In this document: positions 41,008 to 50,268 of the stretch, piece by piece
How the letters are laid out: each line of letters opens with the position of its first letter
Position numbering within the stretch: position 1 is the stretch's first letter
From: Labilibacter marinus
GTDB taxonomy: Bacteria; Bacteroidota; Bacteroidia; Bacteroidales; Marinilabiliaceae
Length of the DNA: 64,000 bases
Reading direction: 5' to 3'
Assembly (NCBI RefSeq): GCF_001659685.2
Contig: NZ_LXYE02000052.1
Span: 1-64,000, forward strand
Position numbers and translations under genes: made by a program
The notes under the pieces: generated by a model
Databases searched by the model: none
Told to the model about the DNA's origin: nothing
What the model saw: only the letters and a program-made list of their open reading frames with translations

Positions 41008-43650
41008 ATGTTGAAGCACTTTACACTTTTCTTAATCATTCTCACCATATTCCCCACAATATCATTTGCTCAGAGTCAAGAGAGTGTACCTGTAATCAGC
41101 TATTCCGGAACTCCCCGAAAATACGAAATAGCCGAGATTAATGTAACAGGTATACAAAATTATGACCCTAAAATATTGGCTAACCTTTCTGGTTTAGCCG
41201 TAGGACAAAAAATTACGGTTCCTGGCGAAGAGATCTCAGAGTCTATTAGAAAATTCTGGAATCATGGACTATTTTCTGACGTAAAAGTTAAAGCGACAAA
41301 AATTGAGTCTGGGAAAATATGGATTGAAATTGAACTGGAAGAACGTCCTCGCTTATCGGAAATCAATTATTATGGTTTAAAAAAATCAGAGATGGAAACG
41401 GTTGCTGAAAAAGTAGCCATGATGAAAGGTAGCCAGGTAACACCTTATTTAATTACCCGATCAGAGAAGTATATTACGGATTATTTTGTGGGTAAAGGTT
41501 TTTATAATACGGAAGTTCATGTAGTTCAAAAAGATGATACTACTAAGATAAATCACGTATATCTGGATATTACAGTAGATAAAAAAGAGAAAGTAAAAGT
41601 AAGCAGTTTGGATTTTGTTGGCAATACGGTTTTTACTGACCAAAGCTTAAATCGTGCCATGAAAAAAACCAATGCAAAAGGTAAAGTTGTAAACTTCTTC
41701 CGTACCAAAAAGTTTATTGACGAAACCTACAAAGAGGATTTAATAGCTTTAATTGATAAGTATAACGAACAAGGTTATCGTGATATGGTTATTGAGTATG
41801 ACTCAATAGCCCGGAATGATGATAATACCGTTGATATTAAAATTGGCATTGAAGAAGGACGCCAGTATTATTTAGGTGATATTAGCTGGATTGGTAATAG
41901 TATTTACCCTGGAGAATACTTAGGTGCGGTTTTACGACTTGAAAAAGGAGATATCTTTAACCAAAAGTTATTAGATGAGCGTTTGTATCAGGATGATGAT
42001 GCGGTACATAACTTGTATATGAACCATGGTTATCTTTTCTCTAATATTCAACCTATCGAAATAAAAGTTTACGGAGATACCATTGATTTAGAGATGCGTA
42101 TTTACGAAGGAAAAAAAGCAACCATTAGTAATATTGTTATTAATGGTAACACCAAAACACACGAACATGTAGTTCGTCGTGAGATAAGAACAAAACCAGG
42201 ACAGTTATTTAGCAAAGCTGAATTAATTCGTACGGTACGTGAGCTGTCTCAATTGGGGCACTTTAACCCAGAGAATATTCAGCCCGATGTTCAGCCAAAC
42301 CCAGAAGATGGAACGGTAGATTTAGTATATAATCTAGAAGAAAAAGCAAACGACCAGATTGAGCTTTCTGGAGGTTGGGGAGCAGGTATGTTTGTAGGTT
42401 CTGTAGGACTTAAGTTTTCTAACTTCTCGATGCGTAACATCTTTAATAAAGAAGCATGGAAACCTTTACCTACTGGTGATGGACAAACTTTATCTTTACG
42501 AGCTCAAACCAATGGTAAGTACTATCAATCATATAGTCTTTCATTCACGGAGCCGTGGCTAGGAGGTAAGCGTCCTAACTCTTTAACTGTTTCTGCATAT
42601 CGCTCTATTCAATCAAGTGTTTCTAATCAATACCAAAACAACTTTAATAACTATAATGGTTATGGTTACGGTGGTGGTTATGGCGGTGGTTACGGTGGAG
42701 GCTATGGTGGTGGTTATGGTCAGAGTGTAACTTATGATGATTCCGAGATAGATATGCATATGAAAATATCTGGTGTATCTGTTGGTTTTGGTAAGCGTTT
42801 AACATGGCCAGATGACTGGTTCTCACTTTATACAGAAGTAAGTTATCAGCATTACGATATTCAAAATTGGCAAAGTTTTGTGATGCAGAATGGAATATCG
42901 CAGAATCTGCATTTCAAACTGATGTTATCGCGTAATTCTATTGATAACCCTTTATATACACGTAGTGGATCTAATTTTTCCATTGGGCTTGAGTTTACTC
43001 CACCATATTCTATGTGGTTAGATAAGGATTATGAAGGATTATATGAAATGACTAAATCAACAGACGCGGATGAAAGAGCAGAAGCGCAAGGACAATTATA
43101 TGATTTAATTGAATATCATAAGTGGACTACTCAAGGATCAATTTTTAAAGCACTTGATAAAAGCCAGAAGTTAGTTATCATGGGTAAATACGAAATGGGT
43201 TTCTTAGGATATTACAATGAGTACGTTCGTTCTCCGTATGAGAAATTTATGCTTGGTGGTGATGGAATGTCTGGTTATAGTATGTATGGTAGTCAAACTA
43301 TAGGATTAAGAGGTTATGAGAACTCCTCACTGACGCCAAGGGATGAGTACGGTAGTTATGATGGTAACATGTATAACAAATTAACCTTTGAAATGCGTTA
43401 CCCTCTTACGCTACAGCCATCGGCTCAGGTATATTGTTTAGCTTTCCTTGAGGCAGGTAACGCATGGAGCGATTTTAGAGATTATAGTCCATTTGATTTA
43501 AAACGTTCAGCAGGTGTTGGAGTTCGTATATTCTTACCAATTTTTGGATTGATGGGAATTGATTGGGGTTATGGATTTGATGATGTTTCTAATACGAATA
43601 GTAAAGTGAATGGAAGTCAGTTCCACTTTGTAATGGGACAGCAGTTTTAA
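41008..43650 (+). CDS. bamA: Outer membrane protein assembly factor BamA
   Basis: Core of the BAM complex that inserts beta-barrels. 880 residues: signal peptide 1-22, five POTRA domains (about 40-430), then the 16-strand barrel. The SGGWGAGMFVGSVGL segment marks the barrel start. An insertion at about 548-571 is almost pure Gly and Tyr (repeated GYGGG) in an extracellular-side loop, not needed for the fold. The C-terminus ends in F (HFVMGQQF), the usual barrel signal. Downstream are three Skp-like genes. Confidence 0.96.
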   Translation: MLKHFTLFLIILTIFPTISFAQSQESVPVISYSGTPRKYEIAEINVTGIQNYDPKILANLSGLAVGQKITVPGEEISESIRKFWNHGLFSDVKVKATKIESGKIWIEIELEERPRLSEINYYGLKKSEMETVAEKVAMMKGSQVTPYLITRSEKYITDYFVGKGFYNTEVHVVQKDDTTKINHVYLDITVDKKEKVKVSSLDFVGNTVFTDQSLNRAMKKTNAKGKVVNFFRTKKFIDETYKEDLIALIDKYNEQGYRDMVIEYDSIARNDDNTVDIKIGIEEGRQYYLGDISWIGNSIYPGEYLGAVLRLEKGDIFNQKLLDERLYQDDDAVHNLYMNHGYLFSNIQPIEIKVYGDTIDLEMRIYEGKKATISNIVINGNTKTHEHVVRREIRTKPGQLFSKAELIRTVRELSQLGHFNPENIQPDVQPNPEDGTVDLVYNLEEKANDQIELSGGWGAGMFVGSVGLKFSNFSMRNIFNKEAWKPLPTGDGQTLSLRAQTNGKYYQSYSLSFTEPWLGGKRPNSLTVSAYRSIQSSVSNQYQNNFNNYNGYGYGGGYGGGYGGGYGGGYGQSVTYDDSEIDMHMKISGVSVGFGKRLTWPDDWFSLYTEVSYQHYDIQNWQSFVMQNGISQNLHFKLMLSRNSIDNPLYTRSGSNFSIGLEFTPPYSMWLDKDYEGLYEMTKSTDADERAEAQGQLYDLIEYHKWTTQGSIFKALDKSQKLVIMGKYEMGFLGYYNEYVRSPYEKFMLGGDGMSGYSMYGSQTIGLRGYENSSLTPRDEYGSYDGNMYNKLTFEMRYPLTLQPSAQVYCLAFLEAGNAWSDFRDYSPFDLKRSAGVGVRIFLPIFGLMGIDWGYGFDDVSNTNSKVNGSQFHFVMGQQF

Positions 43651-43711
43651 AAATGGTTTGATTTTTGAGATATAGGGTTGAACTTATTGTTTAACCAAAA
43701 AATTAAGACAC

Positions 43712-44224
43712 ATGAAAAAGATAGCTTTAATTGCGATAGTAATGTTTGTAGGCCTAGGCTTAAAAGCGCAAAAATATGCCTTTGTAGATACAGAGTATAT
43801 CTTAAAAAATATTCCTGCATTCGAAGCGGCTAATGATCAGTTAAACCAAGCATCGCAAAAATGGCAAAAAGAAATTGAAGCCGTTTATGCCGAGGTAGAA
43901 ACCATGTACCAGAATTACCAAACCGAAAGTGTATTTTTATCTAACGAGATGAAAATTAAAAAGGAAGAAGAAATTGTAGCAAAGGAAAAACAAGCAAGAC
44001 AATTACAAACCAGATACTTTGGACCAGAAGGAGAGCTGGGTAAAAAAAGAGAAGCGCTGGTTAAACCTATTCAGGATGACATTTATAATGCCATTCGTGA
44101 AATGGTTGAGGATGATGGCTACGCAGCCATTTTTGATAAAGCTTCTGGTGGAGTAGTTTTATTTTCCGATGCAAAATACGATATTAGCGACGACGTACTA
44201 GAAAAACTTGGATATAAAAAATAG
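43712..44224 (+). CDS. OmpH/Skp-family periplasmic chaperone, paralogue 1
   Basis: 170 residues with signal peptide (ending KAQKYAF). Starts YAFVDTEYILKNIPAFEAANDQL, then a long coiled-coil hairpin (EIEAVYAEVETMYQNYQTES; KKEEEIVAKEKQARQLQ), and the Skp closing strand GYAAIFDKASGGVVLFSD. Skp trimers cage unfolded outer-membrane proteins on their way to BamA. It is the first of three tandem paralogues after bamA. Confidence 0.92.
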   Translation: MKKIALIAIVMFVGLGLKAQKYAFVDTEYILKNIPAFEAANDQLNQASQKWQKEIEAVYAEVETMYQNYQTESVFLSNEMKIKKEEEIVAKEKQARQLQTRYFGPEGELGKKREALVKPIQDDIYNAIREMVEDDGYAAIFDKASGGVVLFSDAKYDISDDVLEKLGYKK

Positions 44225-44278
44225 ATGATTGTGGGTGATGCTTTATTTTATCACTGATGCAATACTAATACAAACTAT

Positions 44279-44803
44279 ATGAAAATTCTTAAACATTTAT
44301 TTATTGGCTTAGCTCTTATGGGTTCAACCATGGCAGTTTCGGCGCAAACAGCGCTTAAATTTGGGCACGTGAACACACAAGCTATCCTATCAACCATGCC
44401 TGAATTGCAGACGATTGATACTCAGCTAAAGGCTGAATATGAAACGTTAGAGGGGCAATTAACGGATATGCAAGAAAGCCTTAAGGCACTTCAAACCGAT
44501 TATCTAACTAAAATGCAAAGTGGTGCTTTAACTCCGCAAGAGCGTACTGCTTTAGAAACGCAAATTCAAGAAGGTAACGGTAAGGTTCAAAACTTTTACC
44601 AAAGTTCTCAGCAAGCGTTGAAGCAAAAGGAACAAGAGCTTAAAAAACCTGTATTTGATAAGGTTAGTAACGCTATTCAGGAAGTAGGAGCCGAAAATGG
44701 TTTTCTATATATATTTGAAGAAGTAGGTGGACTTACAGTATACAAGTCTGAAAAAAGCGTTGATGTGTCTGCATTAGTTAAGGCAAAGTTAGGTCTTCAA
44801 TAA
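44279..44803 (+). CDS. OmpH/Skp-family periplasmic chaperone, paralogue 2
   Basis: 174 residues, signal peptide ending SAQTA. LKFGHVNTQAILSTMPELQTIDTQL, coiled-coil arms (EYETLEGQLTDMQESLKAL; QQALKQKEQELKKPVFDKV) and closing segment NGFLYIFEEVGGLTVYKSEKSVD. It is more similar in pattern to paralogue 3 than to paralogue 1. Confidence 0.93.
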   Translation: MKILKHLFIGLALMGSTMAVSAQTALKFGHVNTQAILSTMPELQTIDTQLKAEYETLEGQLTDMQESLKALQTDYLTKMQSGALTPQERTALETQIQEGNGKVQNFYQSSQQALKQKEQELKKPVFDKVSNAIQEVGAENGFLYIFEEVGGLTVYKSEKSVDVSALVKAKLGLQ

Positions 44804-44839
44804 TCAATTATTAATCTAGGAATTTAAAAAACTAAGAAT

Positions 44840-45358
44840 ATGAAATCGATAAAATTACTATTAGTTATAGCGGCTGTTGTTGTTAGCTCAAGCGTATTTG
44901 CGCAGGATTTAAAATTCGGTCACGTAAACATTCAAGAATTAGTTGCTGCATTACCAGCAAAACTTGAGGCAGATAAAAAACTTCAGGATGAAGCTCAAAA
45001 ATTAGAGCAAAACCTTAAAGTGATGAACGAAGAATTAGATTCTAAGTACACAGATTACATGGAAAAAAGAGATTCTTTACCTGAGTTAATTCGTGCAACA
45101 AAAGAAAAAGAGATTCAAGAAATTAGTCAGCGTTTACAAAACTTTCAAATGCTAGCGCAACAAAACTTACAACAACAAGAACAGCAACTACTTCAACCAA
45201 TCATTCAAAAAGTACAAAAAGCGATTGATGAAGTAGGTTCAGAAAATGGATTTATCTATATTTTTGATGTAAGTTCTAGAGTGGTTATTTATCATTCAGA
45301 AAAAAGTACAGATGTTGCCGAGTTAGTAAAAGCTAAATTAGCGACACCTGCATTATAA
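44840..45358 (+). CDS. OmpH/Skp-family periplasmic chaperone, paralogue 3
   Basis: 172 residues, signal peptide ending VFAQD. LKFGHVNIQELVAALPAKLEADKKL, a Gln-rich coiled-coil (QNFQMLAQQNLQQQEQQLLQPIIQKVQKAID) and NGFIYIFDVSSRVVIYHSEKSTD. It is 36 bases after paralogue 2 and ends before a strong terminator, closing the operon porG-like - uppS - bamA - skp1-3. Confidence 0.93.
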   Translation: MKSIKLLLVIAAVVVSSSVFAQDLKFGHVNIQELVAALPAKLEADKKLQDEAQKLEQNLKVMNEELDSKYTDYMEKRDSLPELIRATKEKEIQEISQRLQNFQMLAQQNLQQQEQQLLQPIIQKVQKAIDEVGSENGFIYIFDVSSRVVIYHSEKSTDVAELVKAKLATPAL

Positions 45359-45386
45359 GTAGCAGCAAATAAAATTTATATATTTG

Positions 45387-45417
45387 AAGGATGGTTATTT
45401 ATAGCCATCCTTTTTTT
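45387..45417 (+). terminator. Terminator of the bamA - skp operon
   Basis: Arms AAGGATGGTTA (45387-45397) and TAGCCATCCTT (45402-45412, one G-T pair) followed by seven T. Confidence 0.9.
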
Positions 45418-45452
45418 GTGCTTTAAAAATAGACTTTCAACTTATAATTGAA

Positions 45453-46280
45453 ATGAATAATAATATAGGACCAATAGCTGTTTTTGACTCTGGGTACGGT
45501 GGCCTTACAGTGCTAGATAAACTTCGTAAGCAAATGCCAGATTACGATTTTATATACCTGGGAGATAATGCACGTACACCATATGGTACGCGTTCTTTTG
45601 ATGTGGTTTATCAATACACTTTGGAGGCGGTTAAAAAGCTCTTTTCTATGGGGGTCCATTTAATTATTTTAGCATGTAATACGGCATCTGCAAAGGCATT
45701 AAGAACTATTCAGCAAAAAGATCTTCCTTTGATTGATCCCCAAAAAAGAGTGTTAGGTGTTATTCGACCCAGTGCAGAGGTGATTTCTTCATATACAAAA
45801 ACGAATAAAGTGGGTGTTTTAGGTACTATTGGTACGGTTCAGTCTTTATCTTATCCCATGGAAATAGAGAAGCAGTCAGCTGCTATTACTGTGTATCAAG
45901 AGGCTTGCCCGATGTGGGTACCTTTGGTAGAAAATGGAGAAGCAAATTCTGAGGGAACAGATTATTTTATTAAAAAGAATATAGAAGGCCTAATTAGCCA
46001 AAATAAAGATATAGATACTGTCATCCTAGGATGTACTCATTATCCTCTATTAAAAGATAAAATTAAGGCTTATATGCCTAAAGATACAACTATTCTTTCG
46101 CAAGGTGATATTGTAGCTACTAGTCTGGTTGATTATTTAAAGCGTCATCCAGAAATGGACGAACGTTGTAGAAAAAATGGCGAGCTAACTTTTTATACTA
46201 CAGAGAATGTGGACAAGTTTAAACAAACGGCAGGGTACTTTTTAAAAGAAGATATTGAAGTAAAACATATTCATCTGTAA
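45453..46280 (+). CDS. murI: Glutamate racemase
   Basis: Makes D-glutamate for peptidoglycan. 275 residues. Motifs: AVFDSGYGGLTVL (substrate-binding), YGTRSFD, ACNTASA (first catalytic Cys, about 74), VIRPSAEVIS, and GCTHYPLL (second catalytic Cys, about 191). The second Cys has the usual Thr-His pair. It follows the bamA operon terminator and faces the gamma-carbonic-anhydrase-like gene on the other strand. Confidence 0.94.
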   Translation: MNNNIGPIAVFDSGYGGLTVLDKLRKQMPDYDFIYLGDNARTPYGTRSFDVVYQYTLEAVKKLFSMGVHLIILACNTASAKALRTIQQKDLPLIDPQKRVLGVIRPSAEVISSYTKTNKVGVLGTIGTVQSLSYPMEIEKQSAAITVYQEACPMWVPLVENGEANSEGTDYFIKKNIEGLISQNKDIDTVILGCTHYPLLKDKIKAYMPKDTTILSQGDIVATSLVDYLKRHPEMDERCRKNGELTFYTTENVDKFKQTAGYFLKEDIEVKHIHL

Positions 46281-46283
46281 TAG

Positions 46284-46358
46284 TCACTTGCCAATGGTCA
46301 ATAGTAAAATGGTTATGAAATTACTAATGACCAATGACTAATGACTAATGACCAATAA
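46284..46358. repeat. Short tandem degenerate heptanucleotide repeats
   Basis: CAATGGTCAATAG, then the ACTAATGACC, AATGACTAATGACTAATGACC and AATAACT units: a 7-base periodicity of the pattern AATGACY. It separates the convergent murI and carbonic-anhydrase-like genes. Such heptamer arrays are found at many places in Bacteroidota and other genomes; function unknown. Confidence 0.6.
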
Positions 46359-46871
46359 CTATTTGTACCAACTTGAATACATCAGGTAGTTGTTGGCTAT
46401 TTTGTTAATCATTTCCTTGGTTTGGTTAGGCTCAATGTCTTTTACTTTTTTAGCAGGAACACCAGCATAAATGCTATTAGGTTCTACTTGGGTTCCACTT
46501 AAAATAAGTGAATTAGCAGCAATAATAGAGTTCTCTCCAATTACAGCATCATCAAGCACAGTTGCTCCCATACCTACCAATACATCATTTTTAATTTTAG
46601 CACCGTGTATAGTTACGTTATGACCGATAGATACATTGTCGCCAATTTCGATGGTTGATTTTTGGTAAAGCGTATGTAAAACTGATCCATCCTGAATATT
46701 AACCTTATTACCAATTTTAATAGAGTTTACATCACCGCGTAAAACTGCATTAAACCAAATACTACAGTCATTGCCCATTTCTACGTCACCCACAATGGTT
46801 GCATTTTCTGCTAAAAAAACATTCTCGCCAAATTTTGGCGTAAACCCTCTTACTTCTTTAATTAAAGCCAT
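46359..46871 (-). CDS. Gamma-carbonic-anhydrase-like hexapeptide protein
   Basis: 170 residues from ATG 46871 (the frame is open to 46949 but MALIKEV is the normal family start). A left-handed beta-helix of hexapeptide repeats: ATIVGDVEMGNDCSIWFNAVLRGDVNSIKIG, then VNIQDGSVLH, VSIGHNVTIHGAKI, VLVGMGATVLD. The three metal-binding His of the gamma-class enzymes (SVLH, GHNVTIHG) are all present. Family members bind Zn or Fe; carbonic anhydrase activity is common but not universal. Confidence 0.85.
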   Translation of the reverse strand: MALIKEVRGFTPKFGENVFLAENATIVGDVEMGNDCSIWFNAVLRGDVNSIKIGNKVNIQDGSVLHTLYQKSTIEIGDNVSIGHNVTIHGAKIKNDVLVGMGATVLDDAVIGENSIIAANSLILSGTQVEPNSIYAGVPAKKVKDIEPNQTKEMINKIANNYLMYSSWYK

Positions 46872-47205
46872 TATATATGTTATTAGTTTTTTAATTGATA
46901 GTGTGGCAAAATTAGTGTTTTTACAGGCAAATAATATGTTCCTTAACACTCCTTCACTTTTTATTTTAGGTATTAATAAACCTATATCCTACTAATTTTC
47001 TTGCTATAAGATGATTTGGAATTGTATTTGTTACTCAAATAAAATCATAAAATATTGGTTTTCACCGATAAATACTGACGTCTGTCAAGCTTTTGTTGTT
47101 TTATAGCCATTACCTTTACTGGTAGTTAACGCAAATCAGTTTTTAGTGAAGTAAGATTCACTTGAAGATTGAATGAAAAAATCCTGAAAAAGTTTTATAA
47201 TCATT

Positions 47206-49056
47206 ATGGGCAGAAGTTCAAAAGTAATCGAACGGGACGAGGTTGTTGTTCGGTTTTCGGGCGACTCCGGAGACGGCATGCAGCTGACCGGCACCCTGTT
47301 TTCAAATACCTCAGCGGTTTTTGGCAACGATATTTCTACATTTCCAGATTACCCTGCGGAAATTAGAGCCCCTCAAGGAACCATTGGAGGTGTATCTGGC
47401 TTTCAAGTTCATTTTGGACATACGGAAGTATATACTCCTGGAGATTATGCTGATGTTTTGGTGGCGATGAATCCAGCAGCACTGCGAGCAAACTCTAAGT
47501 GGGTTAAACCTGGAGGTACTATCATTATGGATGTGGATAGTTTTGATGATCGAAATCTGGAAAAGGCAGGTTATCAAACGGATGATCCAATTACAGAGGA
47601 TAAATTAGGAGACTATAATATTATAAAGGCACCTATTACTGAGCTTACCAAAATAAGTTTAAAGGATATGGGTCTGGATAAGAAGAGTATTCTGCGAAGT
47701 AAAAATATGTATGCTTTAGGTTTGGTGTATTGGTTATTCGATCGCCCATTGGAGCATACTAAAGAGTTTATTAAAAAGAAATTTGCTAAAAACCCCATTG
47801 TGGTGGAAGCTAATCTGAAAGTATTAAAGGAAGGTTACGACTATGGTGTAATTATACAGGCCGTAACGCCTTCTTTTCATATAAACCCAGCATCGATTAA
47901 AAAAGGGAAGTACCGTAATTTAAATGGTAATGTGGCTGTTGCTTGGGGATTAATAGCTGCAGCTCAAAAGGCAAGTTTGGAGTTGTTTTTAGGTTCTTAT
48001 CCTATTACGCCAGCTACGGAGATTCTGCAAGAGCTATCTGCCAGAAAAGATTTAGGAGTAAAAGTTTTTCAGGCAGAGGATGAGATTGCAGGTATTTGTA
48101 CAGCTATTGGAGCAAGTTTTGCCGGCGATTTAGCTGTGACGACTACATCTGGTCCTGGGTTAGCATTAAAAGGTGAAGCCATTGGTTTGGCTATAATAGC
48201 AGAATTACCATTGGTTATTGTAAATGTTCAACGTGGAGGTCCTTCTACAGGATTGCCTACCAAAACGGAGCAAAGTGATTTAATGCAAGCACTGTATGGT
48301 AGAAATGGGGAAAGTCCTTGTGTGGTGATAGCCGCATCTTCGCCCATTAACTGTTTTGAGTATGCCTTTTATGCAGCCAAAATAGCAGTGGAACATATGA
48401 CGCCTGTAATTTTATTGACTGATGGATTTTTAGCCAATGGTACCCAGCCATGGAAGATTCCTGATTTAAAAGACTATCCTACCATTAAACCCAAGCGAGT
48501 AGCTGAAGATAAAAAGGATACCTGGATGCCTTACCATAGAGACCCAGAAAGCTTAGTAAGAAGTTGGGTGCCTATTGGAACACCTGATTTGATGCATCGT
48601 ATTGGCGGTTTAGAGAAAGACGAAAATACAGGAGGGGTTTCTTATGATGCCATGAGCCACCAAAAGATGGTTGACTATCGTCAGAATAAAATTAAAAAGA
48701 TTGAAGACCATATTATTGAGCAAGATGTATTAGGAACTCCCGAAAGTGACTTGCTAGTTGTTGGTTGGGGTGGAACATTTGGTCATTTATTTACAGCGGT
48801 TGAAGAGCTGGAAGAGGAAGGCGTAGGAGTAGCTTTGGCTCACTTTAATTATATTAATCCATTACCACGAAACACTTATGACATTCTTAAGCGATACAAA
48901 AAGATTGTAGTGTGTGAATTAAATCTGGGGCAGTTTGTCAACTATTTACGAATGAATTTCCCTGATATTGATTACAAACAATTTAATAAAGTGCAAGGGT
49001 TACCATTTACAGTGGTTGAAATTAAGGATCATGTTAAAAAATTATTGGAGGAATAG
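47206..49056 (+). CDS. korA: 2-oxoacid:ferredoxin oxidoreductase, alpha subunit (gamma-alpha fusion)
   Basis: Oxidatively decarboxylates a 2-oxoacid (probably 2-oxoglutarate) with CoA and ferredoxin. The 616-residue subunit begins with the gamma domain (VVRFSGDSGDGMQLTG, 1-200), which is fused to the alpha domain (VAVAWGLIAAAQKASLELFLGSYPITPATEILQ; TTSGPGLALKGEAIGLAI). The pairing with a 338-residue beta subunit 3 bases downstream is the KorAB arrangement. The assignment to 2-oxoglutarate rather than pyruvate rests on the domain fusion and family, and is not absolute. Confidence 0.85.
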   Translation: MGRSSKVIERDEVVVRFSGDSGDGMQLTGTLFSNTSAVFGNDISTFPDYPAEIRAPQGTIGGVSGFQVHFGHTEVYTPGDYADVLVAMNPAALRANSKWVKPGGTIIMDVDSFDDRNLEKAGYQTDDPITEDKLGDYNIIKAPITELTKISLKDMGLDKKSILRSKNMYALGLVYWLFDRPLEHTKEFIKKKFAKNPIVVEANLKVLKEGYDYGVIIQAVTPSFHINPASIKKGKYRNLNGNVAVAWGLIAAAQKASLELFLGSYPITPATEILQELSARKDLGVKVFQAEDEIAGICTAIGASFAGDLAVTTTSGPGLALKGEAIGLAIIAELPLVIVNVQRGGPSTGLPTKTEQSDLMQALYGRNGESPCVVIAASSPINCFEYAFYAAKIAVEHMTPVILLTDGFLANGTQPWKIPDLKDYPTIKPKRVAEDKKDTWMPYHRDPESLVRSWVPIGTPDLMHRIGGLEKDENTGGVSYDAMSHQKMVDYRQNKIKKIEDHIIEQDVLGTPESDLLVVGWGGTFGHLFTAVEELEEEGVGVALAHFNYINPLPRNTYDILKRYKKIVVCELNLGQFVNYLRMNFPDIDYKQFNKVQGLPFTVVEIKDHVKKLLEE

Positions 49057-49058
49057 TC

Positions 49059-50075
49059 ATGAGCGAACATTGCGAATTAAAATATACCGACTTTAAAAGT
49101 GATTTAAGTGTAAGATGGTGCCCAGGATGTGGAGACCATGCCATTCTTAATGCGGTTCAAAAAGCTATGGCTAACTTAAAAGTGCTGCCGCACGAAGTAG
49201 CCGTTATTTCAGGAATTGGTTGTTCTTCTCGTTTTCCTTATTACATGAACACCTATGGGTTTCATACCATTCATGGTAGGGCAGCAGCGGTGGCGTCAGG
49301 AGTTAAGGTAGCCAATCCAAACTTACATGTTTGGCAAATTACAGGCGATGGAGATGCTTTGGCTATTGGAGGAAACCATTTTATCCATCTTATCCGTAGA
49401 AATATAGATATTAATGTCATTCTTTTTAATAACCAGATTTATGGTTTAACCAAGGGGCAATATTCACCTACTTCTAAGCGTGGATTTATTTCAAAAACAT
49501 CGCCTTTTGGTACAGTTGAAGACCCTTTTCGTCCAGGTGAATTAGCCCTAGGAGCCAGGAGTCAGTTTTTTGCACGTACCGTGGATAAGGAGTTGAAATT
49601 ATCCATAGAAGTGATGCAAGAAGCTGCAAAGCATAAAGGAACCTCTATTGTGGAGGTATTGCAGAATTGCGTTATCTATAACGATAAAACCCACGAGGCC
49701 ATTACTGATAAAAAGCATAAAGCCGACAGGACAATTGTTTTACACCATGGCGAGAAAATGGTTTTTGGTGCTAATAAAGACAAAGGTTTAGTTTTAGATG
49801 GTATGGATATCAAAGCGGTAACTATTGGAGAAGATGGTTATACTTTAGAAGATATTTTGGTTCATGATGCAGAGAGTTATCATGTTTCGATGCATCGTAA
49901 GTTGGCCAATATGGATTATCCTGAATTACCCGTGGCGCTGGGCGTTATTCGCTCGGTAGAGGGCTTAAGTTACGATCAGAGTGTAGAACTTCAGTTAAAA
50001 GAAGTACAAGCTCAAACCAATATTTCATCTTTTGAAGAATTGGTTAATGCTGGAGATGTTTGGGAGGTGAAATAG
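49059..50075 (+). CDS. korB: 2-oxoacid:ferredoxin oxidoreductase, beta subunit
   Basis: Thiamine-diphosphate-binding subunit of 338 residues. Cys motifs WCPGCGDH and GIGCSSRF bind the cluster near the cofactor; the TPP motif is GDGDALAIGGNHFIHLIRRNIDINVILFNNQIYGLTKGQ. It starts 3 bases after korA ends. Together the two would supply succinyl-CoA and reduced ferredoxin. Followed by a terminator at 50157. Confidence 0.92.
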   Translation: MSEHCELKYTDFKSDLSVRWCPGCGDHAILNAVQKAMANLKVLPHEVAVISGIGCSSRFPYYMNTYGFHTIHGRAAAVASGVKVANPNLHVWQITGDGDALAIGGNHFIHLIRRNIDINVILFNNQIYGLTKGQYSPTSKRGFISKTSPFGTVEDPFRPGELALGARSQFFARTVDKELKLSIEVMQEAAKHKGTSIVEVLQNCVIYNDKTHEAITDKKHKADRTIVLHHGEKMVFGANKDKGLVLDGMDIKAVTIGEDGYTLEDILVHDAESYHVSMHRKLANMDYPELPVALGVIRSVEGLSYDQSVELQLKEVQAQTNISSFEELVNAGDVWEVK

Positions 50076-50156
50076 TAAAGAGGAGTATTAAATTTCATGA
50101 GTTTATAACTAATTCTATATAGCTCATGCGGTATAACTATACAATAGGTATACATG

Positions 50157-50186
50157 AAGGATTGTTCTAATGAGCAATCCTTTTTT
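50157..50186 (+). terminator. Terminator after korAB
   Basis: Arms AAGGATTGTTC (50157-50167) and GAGCAATCCTT (50172-50182, one G-T) followed by TTTTTT. Confidence 0.88.
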
Positions 50187-50268
50187 CATTTAAAAAAAGT
50201 TTTGTTGTAACTTTTCATTTTATCGGAGCGTCACATGTAATAGAAAGACTTATTTTAATAATATCGTT

